In this document: in pieces, positions 49,180-58,678 of the stretch
Layout: every line of letters starts with the position of its first letter
Numbering within the stretch: position 1 is the stretch's first letter
DNA from: Pseudomonadales bacterium
Lineage (GTDB): Bacteria; Pseudomonadota; Gammaproteobacteria; Pseudomonadales; Pseudohongiellaceae
Direction of reading: 5' to 3'
Assembly: GCA_024234365.1 (NCBI GenBank)
Contig: JACKOK010000001.1
Span: 558,001 to 622,000, forward strand
Length of the DNA stretch: 64,000 bases
The notes under the pieces: generated by a model
Databases searched by the model: none
Seen by the model: only the letters and a program-made list of their open reading frames with translations
Told to the model about the DNA's origin: nothing
Program-made: the position numbers and the translations under genes

Positions 49180-51572
49180 ACGGTCGCGGACCCGGTAGCT
49201 GGCTGCGGATGCCTGCCCTGCAGCGCAAACTGCTGCGGGAGTGCTGGCATCTGAAGGGGCAGCTGCTTTCCATCGCACTGGTGGTGGCAACGGGCATCAT
49301 GACTGTGATTACCATGCGCGGCAGTTACGAATCCCTGATCGAGGCACAGCAGCGTTACTACAATGACATGCGTTTTGCCGAGGTGTGGAGCAGCCTGCGG
49401 CGTGCGCCGGATTCCGTGCGTGCGCGTATTCAGGCGCTGCCCGGAGTGGCCTTGGCGGATACGCGGGTGAGCTTTCTTGCTACGCTGGACCTGGAGGGGC
49501 TGGATGCTCCCGCCCAGGGCCGTTTCGTGTCCCTGCCGGAACGCTCGCGCCCCCAGCTCAATGACCTGCTCATCACCCGTGGCCGTTATGTGGATGCGGC
49601 CTCCCCGGACGAGGTCATCATCAGTGAGAAATTCGCCAATGCGCGCGGGTTGCTGCCGGGCGACAGCCTGCGGGCCATCATCAACGGGCGTGCCCGCGAT
49701 CTCGATATTGTCGGTATCGCCATCTCTCCGGAACACTCCTACAGCGTTCCCCCGGGTTCCCTGCTCCCGGAGGACGAGCGTTATGGCGTGCTGTGGATGA
49801 GCATCCGGGCACTCGGGCCGGCTTATGATATGGACGAGGCCTTCAATGAGGTGTTTGTCACGCTTGCCCCAGGTGCCAGCGAGCGCGCCGTCATCACGCG
49901 GTTGAACGACTTGCTGGAACCCTATGGCGGTTACGGCGCCTATGCCCGCCGTGATCAGGCCTCGCACATGATGTTGCAGGGAGAGCTGGATCAGAACCGC
50001 GTCATGGGCACGGCCATCCCCGCCGTGTTTCTGGGGGTTGCCGTGTTCCTTCTGCATCTGGTGCTGGGGCGCCTGATTGCTACCCAACGCGGCGAGATTG
50101 CCGTGCTCAAGGCCTTCGGCTATCGCGACGGGGAGGTGGGGCGGCATTTTCTCATGTTTGCCCTGCTCGCCGTGCTGATCGGGGCGGCCATCGGCACGGT
50201 GGGCGGCGTGATGCTGGGGCGCAGTTATATCGGCATCTACCGGCAGTATTTTGATCTGCCTGGCCTGCAGTACCAGCTCAGCCCTGGTTTGCTGATGCTG
50301 GCATTGCTGGTGAGCCTGACGGGCGCTGTCAGCGGGGCCCTGGGCGCCGTGCGCAAGGCTGTTGCCCTGCCGCCGGCCGAGGCCATGCGACCGGAGCCTC
50401 CGGTGCGCTTCCGCCCCGGGTTTCTGGAACGCATGGGGGCGGGTCGGATGTTGCCTGCCGCAGGACGCATGATTTTGCGCAATGTGGAACGCAAACCTGT
50501 GCAGGCCTTTTTCTCCTCCCTCGGCGTGGCATTTTCCGTGTCCATTCTCATCATCGGGCTGTTCATGTTTGATGGGGTGACGCATCTGATCGACCTGCAG
50601 TTCCGCAAGATCCAGCGTGAGGACATCAGCGTTTCCTTTTTGCAGAATGTCTCGGCATCGGCGCGTTATGATCTGGGGCGTCTGCCGGGGGTCACTCGGG
50701 TGGAGACCTATCGCGGGGCTCCCGTGCGCCTGCGCAATGGGCACTGGAGCCGGGAAACCGTGATTCAGGGTATGGAGAGCGATGGTGTTCTGCGCCGCAT
50801 CGTGACCGTGGACGGTGTCGTGCATCCTGTCCCCGCCGAGGGGGTGGTGCTCAGCCAGGTACTGGCCAGGCGTCTGCATGTGCAGACGGGTGATTGGCTG
50901 ATCGCGGAAATGCTGGAGGGACGGCGTCAGAGCAAGCGCGTGCGGGTCACGGGCATTGTCGAGGACTTTCTCGGGGTGACGGCCTATATGGACCTGGCGG
51001 CGCTGCATGGCTTGAGTGGCGAGCAGGATGTGATCTCCGGGGCCTATCTCTCTGTGCAGGCGGATGAGCGCGACAATCTGTACCGGCAGCTGAAACAGGT
51101 GCCCGCAGTGGCGGGCGTGGCCTCCCCGGCCTCCATGCTGGCATCCTTCGAGCGCGAGCTGGCGCGCAATATCTTTATTTCCGTTGGCTTTCTGGTGGGC
51201 TTTGCCAGTGTGATCGCCGTTGGGGTGATCTACAACGGGGCGCGCATCGCCCTGTCGGAACGCGGACGGGAGCTGGCCAGCCTGCGGGTCATGGGGTTCC
51301 ACCGCCGTGAGGTGGCGACACTGCTGCTGGGCGAGCAGGCGGTGGTGACCCTGATTGCCATTCCCCTGGGCTGGCTCATCGGCTATGGTCTGGCCTATCT
51401 GATGGTGGAAAGCTTGCAGACGGACACATTCCGGATACCCTATGTCATCGCCGCCAGAACCTACTGGGTGGCGGCACTGATTACGATAGTGGCCGCAGCG
51501 GCCAGCGCCTTTGTCGTGCGCCGCCGGCTCGATTCGCTGGATCTGATCAGCGTGCTGAAGACACGGGAATAG
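49173..51572 (+). CDS. ABC transporter permease with FtsX domains (DevC/MacB-like)
   Basis: 799 residues starting at GTG (GGAG 8 nt before); the adjacent GTG at 49176 is also possible. One membrane segment near residue 35 is followed by a periplasmic domain, and two FtsX blocks of three helices each lie at about 280-410 and 665-795. The second periplasmic domain lies between about 440 and 650. It works with the ATPase upstream and the adaptor downstream as a MacAB- or DevABC-like exporter for lipids or small molecules. Substrate unknown. Confidence 0.93.
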   Translation: MVNGRGPGSWLRMPALQRKLLRECWHLKGQLLSIALVVATGIMTVITMRGSYESLIEAQQRYYNDMRFAEVWSSLRRAPDSVRARIQALPGVALADTRVSFLATLDLEGLDAPAQGRFVSLPERSRPQLNDLLITRGRYVDAASPDEVIISEKFANARGLLPGDSLRAIINGRARDLDIVGIAISPEHSYSVPPGSLLPEDERYGVLWMSIRALGPAYDMDEAFNEVFVTLAPGASERAVITRLNDLLEPYGGYGAYARRDQASHMMLQGELDQNRVMGTAIPAVFLGVAVFLLHLVLGRLIATQRGEIAVLKAFGYRDGEVGRHFLMFALLAVLIGAAIGTVGGVMLGRSYIGIYRQYFDLPGLQYQLSPGLLMLALLVSLTGAVSGALGAVRKAVALPPAEAMRPEPPVRFRPGFLERMGAGRMLPAAGRMILRNVERKPVQAFFSSLGVAFSVSILIIGLFMFDGVTHLIDLQFRKIQREDISVSFLQNVSASARYDLGRLPGVTRVETYRGAPVRLRNGHWSRETVIQGMESDGVLRRIVTVDGVVHPVPAEGVVLSQVLARRLHVQTGDWLIAEMLEGRRQSKRVRVTGIVEDFLGVTAYMDLAALHGLSGEQDVISGAYLSVQADERDNLYRQLKQVPAVAGVASPASMLASFERELARNIFISVGFLVGFASVIAVGVIYNGARIALSERGRELASLRVMGFHRREVATLLLGEQAVVTLIAIPLGWLIGYGLAYLMVESLQTDTFRIPYVIAARTYWVAALITIVAAAASAFVVRRRLDSLDLISVLKTRE

Positions 51573-51616
51573 AGGAGCAGCGCGCCGAAGCGCGGGCAGG
51601 AGAGGAGTGAGGTAAT

Positions 51617-52813
51617 ATGGCGAGTACGAAGGCACAGGCGGGCACAGGTCTGCGGCGCTGGCTTATGGGGCTGCTCGCGCTGGTGGCGGTGCTTGCGCTG
51701 CTGTTTCTGGCCAGTCGTCCGGCGGCAGTCACGGTGGAGACGGCGCAGGTGATACGTCAGCCGCTGGTGATTACCGTGAACGAACAGGGCCGCACTCGGG
51801 CACGACAGCCCTACACCGTGGCGGCCCCCGTCTCCGGGCAATTGCTGCGCACCGAGCTGATCGAGGGTGACAGCGTTCAGGCCGGGCAGATTCTGGCGGG
51901 CATTGCCGTGGCGCCGGAGAATGCGCGCACACGGGCCGTGCTGGAGGCCACGCTGGCGGCTGCGCAGGCACGGGAAGAGGCCGCGCAGGCCAGTCTGGAA
52001 GAGGCGGGGACGCTGCTGGCTCGTGCCATGCAGGAAGCGCAACGCCGTGAGCAGCTTTTCTCCCGGCGCATGATCGGCCAGGAGGAGCGGGATGCTTTCC
52101 GGCAGGCACAGGAGGCGGCGCAGATCCGTGAACAGGCTGCCCGGGCCACGCTGCTTGCCGCCCGGGCAGAGGTAGAAAGTGCCAGGTCGCAGTTGCTGGG
52201 CGTGGACAGCCTGGCCCCCGGTGGCACGCAGGCGATTGTGGCACCGGTATCCGGGACGGTGCAGCAGGTGTTCGAGAAGAGTTCACGGGTGGTGGCGGCC
52301 GGCACTGCCCTGTTTCTCATCAGTGACGGGGATGCGCTGGAGTTGATGATCGACATGCTCACTCAGGAGGCGGTGCGTGTCAGCCCGGGCGATACCATTT
52401 TGCTCAGCGGCTGGGGGGGCAGCGAGACACTGCACGGGCGTGTCCGTTATATTGAGCCCCAGGCCTTTACCAAATATTCCGCGCTGGGCGTGGAGGAACA
52501 GCGGGTCAATGTCATCGGCGAATTGACGGATCCCAATCCCGGCCTGGGGGCGCAATACCGTATCGAGGCGGCAATCGTCGTCGATGAACTGGCAGATGCC
52601 CTGAGCGTTCCCAGCAGCGCGCTGTTCCGCCGCGATGAGCGTTGGCATGTCTTTGTACTGGCACAGGAACATGCCCAACTGCGCGCGGTGGAAATCGGTG
52701 CGCGCAGCACGGATGCGGCGCAGGTGCTCGCGGGCCTGAATGAAGGCGAACAGGTAGTGATCTTCCCCTCCGATCAGGTAGAGGAAGGGGTGCTGCTGCA
52801 GGTGCTGGAATAA
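51617..52813 (+). CDS. HlyD-family periplasmic adaptor (membrane fusion protein)
   Basis: 398 residues. One N-terminal membrane helix (about 17-36) anchors it; lipoyl halves (VAAPVSGQLLR and IVAPVSGTVQQVFEKS) flank a long alpha hairpin rich in Ala, Glu and Gln (about 105-190), the coiled coil that meets a TolC-type channel. GAGGTAAT lies before the ATG. Third gene of the exporter operon; the acetate kinase gene follows 25 bp later on the same strand, so the units may be co-transcribed. Confidence 0.93.
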   Translation: MASTKAQAGTGLRRWLMGLLALVAVLALLFLASRPAAVTVETAQVIRQPLVITVNEQGRTRARQPYTVAAPVSGQLLRTELIEGDSVQAGQILAGIAVAPENARTRAVLEATLAAAQAREEAAQASLEEAGTLLARAMQEAQRREQLFSRRMIGQEERDAFRQAQEAAQIREQAARATLLAARAEVESARSQLLGVDSLAPGGTQAIVAPVSGTVQQVFEKSSRVVAAGTALFLISDGDALELMIDMLTQEAVRVSPGDTILLSGWGGSETLHGRVRYIEPQAFTKYSALGVEEQRVNVIGELTDPNPGLGAQYRIEAAIVVDELADALSVPSSALFRRDERWHVFVLAQEHAQLRAVEIGARSTDAAQVLAGLNEGEQVVIFPSDQVEEGVLLQVLE

Positions 52814-52838
52814 ACGCAGCGGGAAAGCCGGAGGCGGA

Positions 52839-53978
52839 GTGCTGACACACACGACACTGACATGCAGCGCGCAGGACATTCTGCTGTGCAATGCCGGCAG
52901 CACAACGCTGAAGCTGCAATGCCGTCCCCTGGAGGGGGATGCCCCCATTCGTGAGCGAGTCTTCAGTGGGTCGCCCGAGACCTTGCTGGAGGCATTGAAC
53001 CAGGGCGTGTCCGCGCGTGAGGCGCCACGGGTGATCGTTCATCGCATTGTTCATGCCGGAGCCGTCACCGAGAAAGCCCGGCTCCTGGATGAGGAACTGC
53101 TGGCCACAATCGTACACTGGGGTGTCCTGGCCCCTTTGCATAATCCCCTTGCTGTCAGCCTGATAGATTGTCTGCGCCAGCGTTGGCCGCAAACGCCTCA
53201 GTATGCCGTGTTCGACTCCGGGCTGTACGCCGGTTTACCCGATGTCGCCACTCAGTATGCACTGCCCGCCTCCCTGTCCCCGCGCTGGCCCCTGCGACGC
53301 TATGGCTTTCACGGACTGGCCCATCGCAATCAGTGGCGACAGGTGCGGGCCGCTTCCCAGGCGGCAGGTCTGCCGGTTCCGGAACGTCTGGTCAGTCTGC
53401 ATCTGGGCGGGGGTTGCTCGTTGAGTTGCTGGCAGGGGGCGTGCGTGCTGGACACCAGCATGGGCTATACCCCATTGGAGGGGCTGGTGATGTCCACCCG
53501 TGCGGGCAGTGTGGACCCGGGCCTGCTGTTGCATCTGCTGCAGCATGAGGACATGTCGGTGCAGGAGCTCAGCGCACTGCTTGCTACTCAGTCCGGCCTC
53601 GCCAGTCTGGATGGAGGTGATGGCGATGTGCGCCGTTTGCTGGAATCGACAGAGCCGCGCGCCGAGGCGCTGCTGGCCCTGTATTGTCAGCAGATCCGCA
53701 AGGGCATTGGTGCTGCCGTGGCGGTGCTGGGCGGGCTGGATGCCATCAGCATCGGGGGGGGAGTCGGCGAACATCAACCGCGCGTCCGCGAGCGGGTGCT
53801 GGGTGAGCTGGCAGCCTTTGGTGTGCAACTGGATGCCGGACGCAATGACAGAGCCAGTGGCCTGAGCCGTCTGCACGAGGACGGCAGTGCCGTGGCTTTG
53901 TGGCTGACGCCGGTACATGAATTTGACGAGATGTTCCGGCAGTGGGAAACCCTTGCCGGATCGGGAGGAAGGAAATGA
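52839..53978 (+). CDS. ackA: Acetate kinase
   Basis: 379 residues starting at GTG with GGAGG just upstream. Active-site blocks are kept: LLCNAGSTTLK at the N terminus, APLHNP, RYGFHGLAH (catalytic His), MGYTPLEGLVMSTRAGSVDP (Arg) and GGGVGEH (Glu). It makes ATP and acetate from acetyl phosphate. Slightly shorter than the usual 400. The stop overlaps the phosphoketolase start (ATGA), so the two enzymes are coupled. Confidence 0.94.
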   Translation: MLTHTTLTCSAQDILLCNAGSTTLKLQCRPLEGDAPIRERVFSGSPETLLEALNQGVSAREAPRVIVHRIVHAGAVTEKARLLDEELLATIVHWGVLAPLHNPLAVSLIDCLRQRWPQTPQYAVFDSGLYAGLPDVATQYALPASLSPRWPLRRYGFHGLAHRNQWRQVRAASQAAGLPVPERLVSLHLGGGCSLSCWQGACVLDTSMGYTPLEGLVMSTRAGSVDPGLLLHLLQHEDMSVQELSALLATQSGLASLDGGDGDVRRLLESTEPRAEALLALYCQQIRKGIGAAVAVLGGLDAISIGGGVGEHQPRVRERVLGELAAFGVQLDAGRNDRASGLSRLHEDGSAVALWLTPVHEFDEMFRQWETLAGSGGRK

Positions 53979-56263
53979 GTGAGCTCAGGGCGCGGTGGCT
54001 GGCCGGGCATGGTGTGATTCGTCACGGGCAGGAAACCGTGCAGCGCGTGGACGCACTGGTCGCCCAGCTCGATGCTTCCGGGAAGTGTTCTGCGGAGCAG
54101 GCGTGGCGGCTGTTGATGGCGGCAGATCGGGTGGCCTGCATGGGCATGTGGATGACCGTGCACATGAGCTATGCGCGCCAGGTGTATCTGGATGGCCGCG
54201 AGATGGCCGCGGAGGATTTCAAGGTGATCCCCGAAGGGCATACGGGCGGGGCGTTGAACATGGTGCCTGCCTATGTGGGCTATCTGCTGGGCAATGCGCT
54301 CAGTGGCAGGACCCGTGCCTGGATGATGGGGCAGGGACACTGTGTCGCCGCCATTGATTCCGTCAATGTGCTGATGGGCAATGTGGAGGAGGAGCAGGCG
54401 GCCCGTTATCCGCGCTCGGACGCAGGCTTGAGCCGCTTGTGCCAGGACTTCTACAGTTATGAAATCGGGCCGAACGGACGCCCGCTGGCGCCGCTGGGCA
54501 GTCACGTCAATGTCTACACGGCCGGGGGGATCAGCGAGGGCGGTTATCTCGGTTTTGCCGGGCTGCAGTATGTGCACATGCCGTTGCCGGGGCAGGAGCT
54601 GGTGAGTTTTCTCAGCGATGGTGCATTCGAGGAGCAGCGCGGCAGCGATTGGGCTGCTCGCTGGTGGCGTGGCGACGATACCGGGCTGGTGATGCCGATC
54701 ATGATCGCCAATGGCCGCCGCATCGATCAACGCACCACGATGTCGCAGTCTGGCGGCGTGCACTGGTTCCGCGATCATCTGCGCCTCAATGGTTTTGAAC
54801 CGGTCGATATTGATGGGCGTGATCCGGCGGCCTTCGCCTGGGCGATTCTACACATGGGGAAGGACCTGCAGGCCCAGCATGCCCGCATTCAGGCCGGTGA
54901 ACAGCAGTACCCGGTGCTGCTGCCCTATGCGATAGCCGAGACGGTAAAGGGCTTCGGCTTCCCGGGGGCGGGCACCAATGCTGCCCACAATCTGCCCCTG
55001 CCGGGCAGTTGCGCAAAGGATGAGACGAGTCGCAGGCTGTTCAATGAGGGCTGTGCTGCCCTGTACGTCAAGCCCGCAGAGCTGGCGGACGCCATTGCCT
55101 GCCTGCGAACGCACGAGGCGCAAAAGCGCGTGCAGGAAAAGGATCACTGCCTGCGCAAGCTGGTGGTTGAGGCACCGGATTTGCCTGTACTGCCCGATCT
55201 GCCTGCGGGTGCTGCCATGGCGCCGATGGCGGCTATCGATGCCTGGTTTGCCGAACTGGTGAAGGCAAACCCCTCTCTGCGCGTTCGCGTTGGCAATCCG
55301 GACGAGATGCGCAGTAACCGCATGAACATCAGCCTCGACCTGCTGCAGCACCGCGTGACCTCGCCGGAGGCGGGGGTGGCCGAATCCCTGCACGGCGCGG
55401 TGATTACCGCGCTCAACGAGGAGGCCGTGGTGAGTGCGGCACTGGGCAATAAACAGGGGCTCAATCTGGTGGTCAGTTATGAGGCCTTTGCCGTGAAGAT
55501 GCTGGGCGCCATGCGTCAGGAAGTAATCTTCGCCCGCCATGTGCTGGAGACGGGGCGCCGGGTGCAGTGGTTGTCCGTGCCGGTGCTGCTCAGCTCCCAC
55601 ACCTGGGAGAACGGCAAAAATGAACAATCGCATCAGGACCCGACCCTGTGCGAGGCCTGGCTGGGTGAAATGGCAGACGTGGCCCCGGTGTACTTCCCCT
55701 GCGATGCCGCCACCGCAGTCGCCGTGTTGGCACAGCTTTTTCATCAGCGCGGGCGCGTGGCGGCGGTGGTCGCGCCCAAGAATGTATTGCCCGTGCTGTG
55801 TTCGCCGGGGGAAGCGGCCCAGACGGTGGAGGACGGGGCGCGCGTACTGACGCATGATGCCGATGCCCAGCTGCAGCTCATTGCAATCGGGGCCTATCAG
55901 GTGCAGGCGGCGATGCAGGCGGCGCAGCAGCTGCGCGAGCGTGGCATACGCTGCTCCGTGGTGGCCATGCTGGAGCCTGGCCGCTTCCGCATCCCCCGTG
56001 ATGAGCGTGAGGCTCTTTATGTGCACTCGGACGAGGATATTGCCCGTGTGATTCCCACAGTGAAATGCCGGTTGATTGTCTGCCACACCCACGCCGAGGT
56101 GATGACGGGAGTGCTGCGGCGTCTCGACACTGGCCCTGCCCAGACGCAGGTGTTGGGCTATCGCAATCGTGGCGGAACGTTGAACACCGCCGGCTTGCAG
56201 CAGGCCAACGGACAGAGCCCCGCGCACATCGTGGCAGCGGCCAACAGCATTCTGGGACCCTGA
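53975..56263 (+). CDS. xfp: Phosphoketolase
   Basis: 762 residues starting at 53975 (GGGAGGAAGG upstream). The thiamine-diphosphate enzyme plan is seen: VIPEGHTGGALNMVPAYVGYL, GQGHCVAAIDSV, GFGFPGAGTNAAHNLP and VVSYEAFAVKMLGAM. It splits xylulose 5-phosphate, and possibly fructose 6-phosphate, with phosphate into acetyl phosphate and glyceraldehyde 3-phosphate. Acetyl phosphate is the substrate of the co-translated acetate kinase. An in-frame GTG at 53942 is not needed. Confidence 0.95.
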   Translation: MSELRARWLAGHGVIRHGQETVQRVDALVAQLDASGKCSAEQAWRLLMAADRVACMGMWMTVHMSYARQVYLDGREMAAEDFKVIPEGHTGGALNMVPAYVGYLLGNALSGRTRAWMMGQGHCVAAIDSVNVLMGNVEEEQAARYPRSDAGLSRLCQDFYSYEIGPNGRPLAPLGSHVNVYTAGGISEGGYLGFAGLQYVHMPLPGQELVSFLSDGAFEEQRGSDWAARWWRGDDTGLVMPIMIANGRRIDQRTTMSQSGGVHWFRDHLRLNGFEPVDIDGRDPAAFAWAILHMGKDLQAQHARIQAGEQQYPVLLPYAIAETVKGFGFPGAGTNAAHNLPLPGSCAKDETSRRLFNEGCAALYVKPAELADAIACLRTHEAQKRVQEKDHCLRKLVVEAPDLPVLPDLPAGAAMAPMAAIDAWFAELVKANPSLRVRVGNPDEMRSNRMNISLDLLQHRVTSPEAGVAESLHGAVITALNEEAVVSAALGNKQGLNLVVSYEAFAVKMLGAMRQEVIFARHVLETGRRVQWLSVPVLLSSHTWENGKNEQSHQDPTLCEAWLGEMADVAPVYFPCDAATAVAVLAQLFHQRGRVAAVVAPKNVLPVLCSPGEAAQTVEDGARVLTHDADAQLQLIAIGAYQVQAAMQAAQQLRERGIRCSVVAMLEPGRFRIPRDEREALYVHSDEDIARVIPTVKCRLIVCHTHAEVMTGVLRRLDTGPAQTQVLGYRNRGGTLNTAGLQQANGQSPAHIVAAANSILGP

Positions 56264-56273
56264 CGAGGACGCC

Positions 56274-57797
56274 ATGGACGACAGCAAAGAAGAAAACTTT
56301 CTCTACCTCACCCGCGCGGGCATCGACACCCATCAGGAACCGGTGGTGTATATGCGCGAAGACTGCCATGTGTGCCGCTCGGAGGGCTTCAGCGCCCAAG
56401 GGCGCGTGCGGGTCTGCGTGGGGGAGCGCAGTATTATCGCCACGCTGAATATCGTCACCGGGGATCTGCTCAGCCATCAGAAAGCCGCGCTCAGCGACAG
56501 TGCCTGGGAATTGCTGGGGGCAAAAGAGGGAGACAGGGCATGGTTCAAGCACGCCCTGCCGGTGGAATCCATGAGCCATGTGCGCGGCAAGCTCTATGGC
56601 CGCAAGATCGGTCTGGAGGCAGCGCGCGCCATCATTAGCGATATCCACGATGCGCGTTATTCCGATATTCAGCTGGCCGCCTATGTCACGGCCTGCGCGG
56701 CAAACAATCTCAGCCTCGATGAAACCATTGCCATCACCCGTGCCATGGTGGAGTGCGGCCAGAGCTTTCACTGGGGGGACGAGGTGCAGGTGCTGGACAA
56801 GCACTGTGTCGGCGGGCTGCCCGGCAATCGCACCACGCCCATCGTGGTGGCCATCGTTGCCGCCAATGGGCTGATGATGCCGAAGACCTCCTCGCGCGCG
56901 ATCACCTCGCCCGCTGGCACTGCCGATACCATGGAAACCCTGACGACCGTGACACTCAGCTATGAAAAAATGCGGGAGGTGGTGCGCACGCAGGGGGCGT
57001 GCCTGGCCTGGGGCGGTTCCGTGTCGCTCAGCCCTACGGATGACATCATTATCCGCGTGGAGCGGGCACTGGACCTGGACAGCGAGGGACAACTGGTGGC
57101 GTCGGTCATCTCCAAGAAACTGGCTGCCGGTTCCACCCATGTGCTGATCGATATTCCGGTCGGGCCCACCGCCAAGGTGCGCAGCCAGGAACTGGCCGAG
57201 GTGTTGGGAGCGCTGCTGGTGGATACCGGCAAAGCCCTGGGCATGCAGGTGCGTACCGTCATCAGTGATGGCAGCCAGCCGGTGGGCCATGGCGTTGGGC
57301 CTGCGCTGGAGGCGCGGGATGTGCTGGCGGTGCTCAAGCGCAGCAAGGGAGCCCCGCAGGATTTGCGCCAGCGCGCGCTGACGTTGGCGGCACAGTTGCT
57401 GGAAATGGGAGGCGTCAGCCCGCCGGGGGATGGCCTGGCGCTGGCCAGCAAAACCCTGGACAGTGGCGCGGCCTGGGATCGTTTCGTGGCCATCTGCGAG
57501 GCTCAGGGTGGCTTGAAGACCCCCTCTCTGGCGCCCTATCGCCATCCCATCGTAGCGTCGAAAGACGGCGTGGTGGCCATGTTCAATAATCGCGTGATTT
57601 CCCGTCTGGCGAGCCTGGCGGGTGCCCCGAGTGCCCCGAGCGCCGGCATCGACCTGCATGTGCGCCTGGGGGACAAGGTTGAGAAAGGTCAGCCCTTGAT
57701 GACCCTGCATGCGGAGGCGCGCGGCGAACTGGAATATGCCCTGGATTTTTACCACGCCCATCCCGAGGCGCTGCATATTGAGGAGGAGGTGGTGTGA
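56274..57797 (+). CDS. AMP phosphorylase (archaeal-type, thymidine phosphorylase superfamily)
   Basis: 507 residues. An N-terminal extension of about 85 residues, typical of nucleoside-monophosphate phosphorylases, precedes the phosphorylase core. DKHCVGGLPGNRTTPIVVAI and MPKTSSRAITSPAGTADTME follow the AMP-phosphorylase form (KHC...GNRTTP; SSRAITS) and not that of thymidine phosphorylase. It converts AMP and phosphate to adenine and ribose 1,5-bisphosphate. GAGGACGCC precedes the ATG. The stop overlaps the PRPP synthetase start (GTGA). Confidence 0.9.
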   Translation: MDDSKEENFLYLTRAGIDTHQEPVVYMREDCHVCRSEGFSAQGRVRVCVGERSIIATLNIVTGDLLSHQKAALSDSAWELLGAKEGDRAWFKHALPVESMSHVRGKLYGRKIGLEAARAIISDIHDARYSDIQLAAYVTACAANNLSLDETIAITRAMVECGQSFHWGDEVQVLDKHCVGGLPGNRTTPIVVAIVAANGLMMPKTSSRAITSPAGTADTMETLTTVTLSYEKMREVVRTQGACLAWGGSVSLSPTDDIIIRVERALDLDSEGQLVASVISKKLAAGSTHVLIDIPVGPTAKVRSQELAEVLGALLVDTGKALGMQVRTVISDGSQPVGHGVGPALEARDVLAVLKRSKGAPQDLRQRALTLAAQLLEMGGVSPPGDGLALASKTLDSGAAWDRFVAICEAQGGLKTPSLAPYRHPIVASKDGVVAMFNNRVISRLASLAGAPSAPSAGIDLHVRLGDKVEKGQPLMTLHAEARGELEYALDFYHAHPEALHIEEEVV

Positions 57798-58678
57798 GAC
57801 GCATACTGTTTGTTATGTCCGGGCAGGAAGCCCTGGGGGCATCCCTTCAGGATTTGGGGAGTTTTGAGAAGGGCGTTCTGGAATTGCGCCAGTTTCCGGA
57901 TGGGGAAACTTATGTGCGGGTGGACAGCGATGTGCGCGGTGCCCAGGTTGTGTTGCTGTGCCAGCTGCATCATCCCGACGAGAAAATACTGCCGTTGTTA
58001 CTGCTGGTCGGTACCTTGCGTGATCTGGGCGTACACAGCATTGGGCTGGTCGCACCCTATCTGGCCTATATGCGTCAGGACAAACGCTTTCACGCGGGCG
58101 AGGGCATCAGTGCCCGTTATTTTGCGCGCCTGCTCAGCCAGCAGTTTGACTGGCTGCTGACGGTAGATCCGCATCTGCACCGCATTCATGCCCTCAACGA
58201 GGTGTACAGCATGCCAGCCCTGGCGCTGACGGCCGTGGAGCCCATCGCGCAGTGGCTGCGCAGCCATGTGAAGCTTCCCCTGATTGTGGGGCCGGATGGC
58301 GAGTCGGAACAATGGGCACGCAAGGTCGCCCTTGCCGCCGACTGCCCCTGGGAGGTGCTGAGCAAGCAACGCTTCGGGGATCGCGAGGTGGAAGTCTCTC
58401 TGCCCCATGTGTGTGAATACCTCGACAGAACCCCCGTGCTGGTGGACGACATTATCAGTACCGGTCGCACCATGCAGCAGGCGGCAGCCCATCTGCGTGC
58501 CAGCGGCATGCAGCCCCCCGTGTGCATCGGCGTGCATGGTATTTTTGCGCCGGGAGCGCGTGAGGAAATGGAGGCGGCGGGTTTGCGGGTGGTGACCAGC
58601 AACAGCATCGCCGATGTCAGCAATCAGATTGATCTGGCCCCTTTGCTGATGCTGGGGCTGCAGCAGTTTCTCCGTTAA
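57794..58678 (+). CDS. prs: Ribose-phosphate pyrophosphokinase (PRPP synthetase), short type
   Basis: 294 residues from a GTG start inside the previous stop. Known blocks: FPDGETYVRV, YMRQDKRF (ATP site), VDPHLHR and the PRPP loop LVDDIISTGRTM. The flexible-loop pair K-Q-R appears in SKQRFGD. It is about 20 residues shorter than E. coli Prs and resembles archaeal forms. The gene is the fourth of the operon. It could make PRPP, or work on ribose bisphosphate from the phosphorylase. The stop overlaps the convergent ATPase stop by 3 bp. Confidence 0.9.
   Translation: MRRILFVMSGQEALGASLQDLGSFEKGVLELRQFPDGETYVRVDSDVRGAQVVLLCQLHHPDEKILPLLLLVGTLRDLGVHSIGLVAPYLAYMRQDKRFHAGEGISARYFARLLSQQFDWLLTVDPHLHRIHALNEVYSMPALALTAVEPIAQWLRSHVKLPLIVGPDGESEQWARKVALAADCPWEVLSKQRFGDREVEVSLPHVCEYLDRTPVLVDDIISTGRTMQQAAAHLRASGMQPPVCIGVHGIFAPGAREEMEAAGLRVVTSNSIADVSNQIDLAPLLMLGLQQFLR

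Noticed and set aside
48876..51635. 919-codon minus-strand frame
   Set aside because: Shadow of the ABC permease gene; composition is His/Gln/Arg-rich without domains.
55878..57776. 632-codon minus-strand frame
   Set aside because: Antisense to phosphoketolase and AMP phosphorylase, both with strong motifs.
56274..57797. Thymidine phosphorylase (deoA) name
   Set aside because: The GNRTTP and SSRAITS blocks and the N-terminal extension fit AMP phosphorylase.
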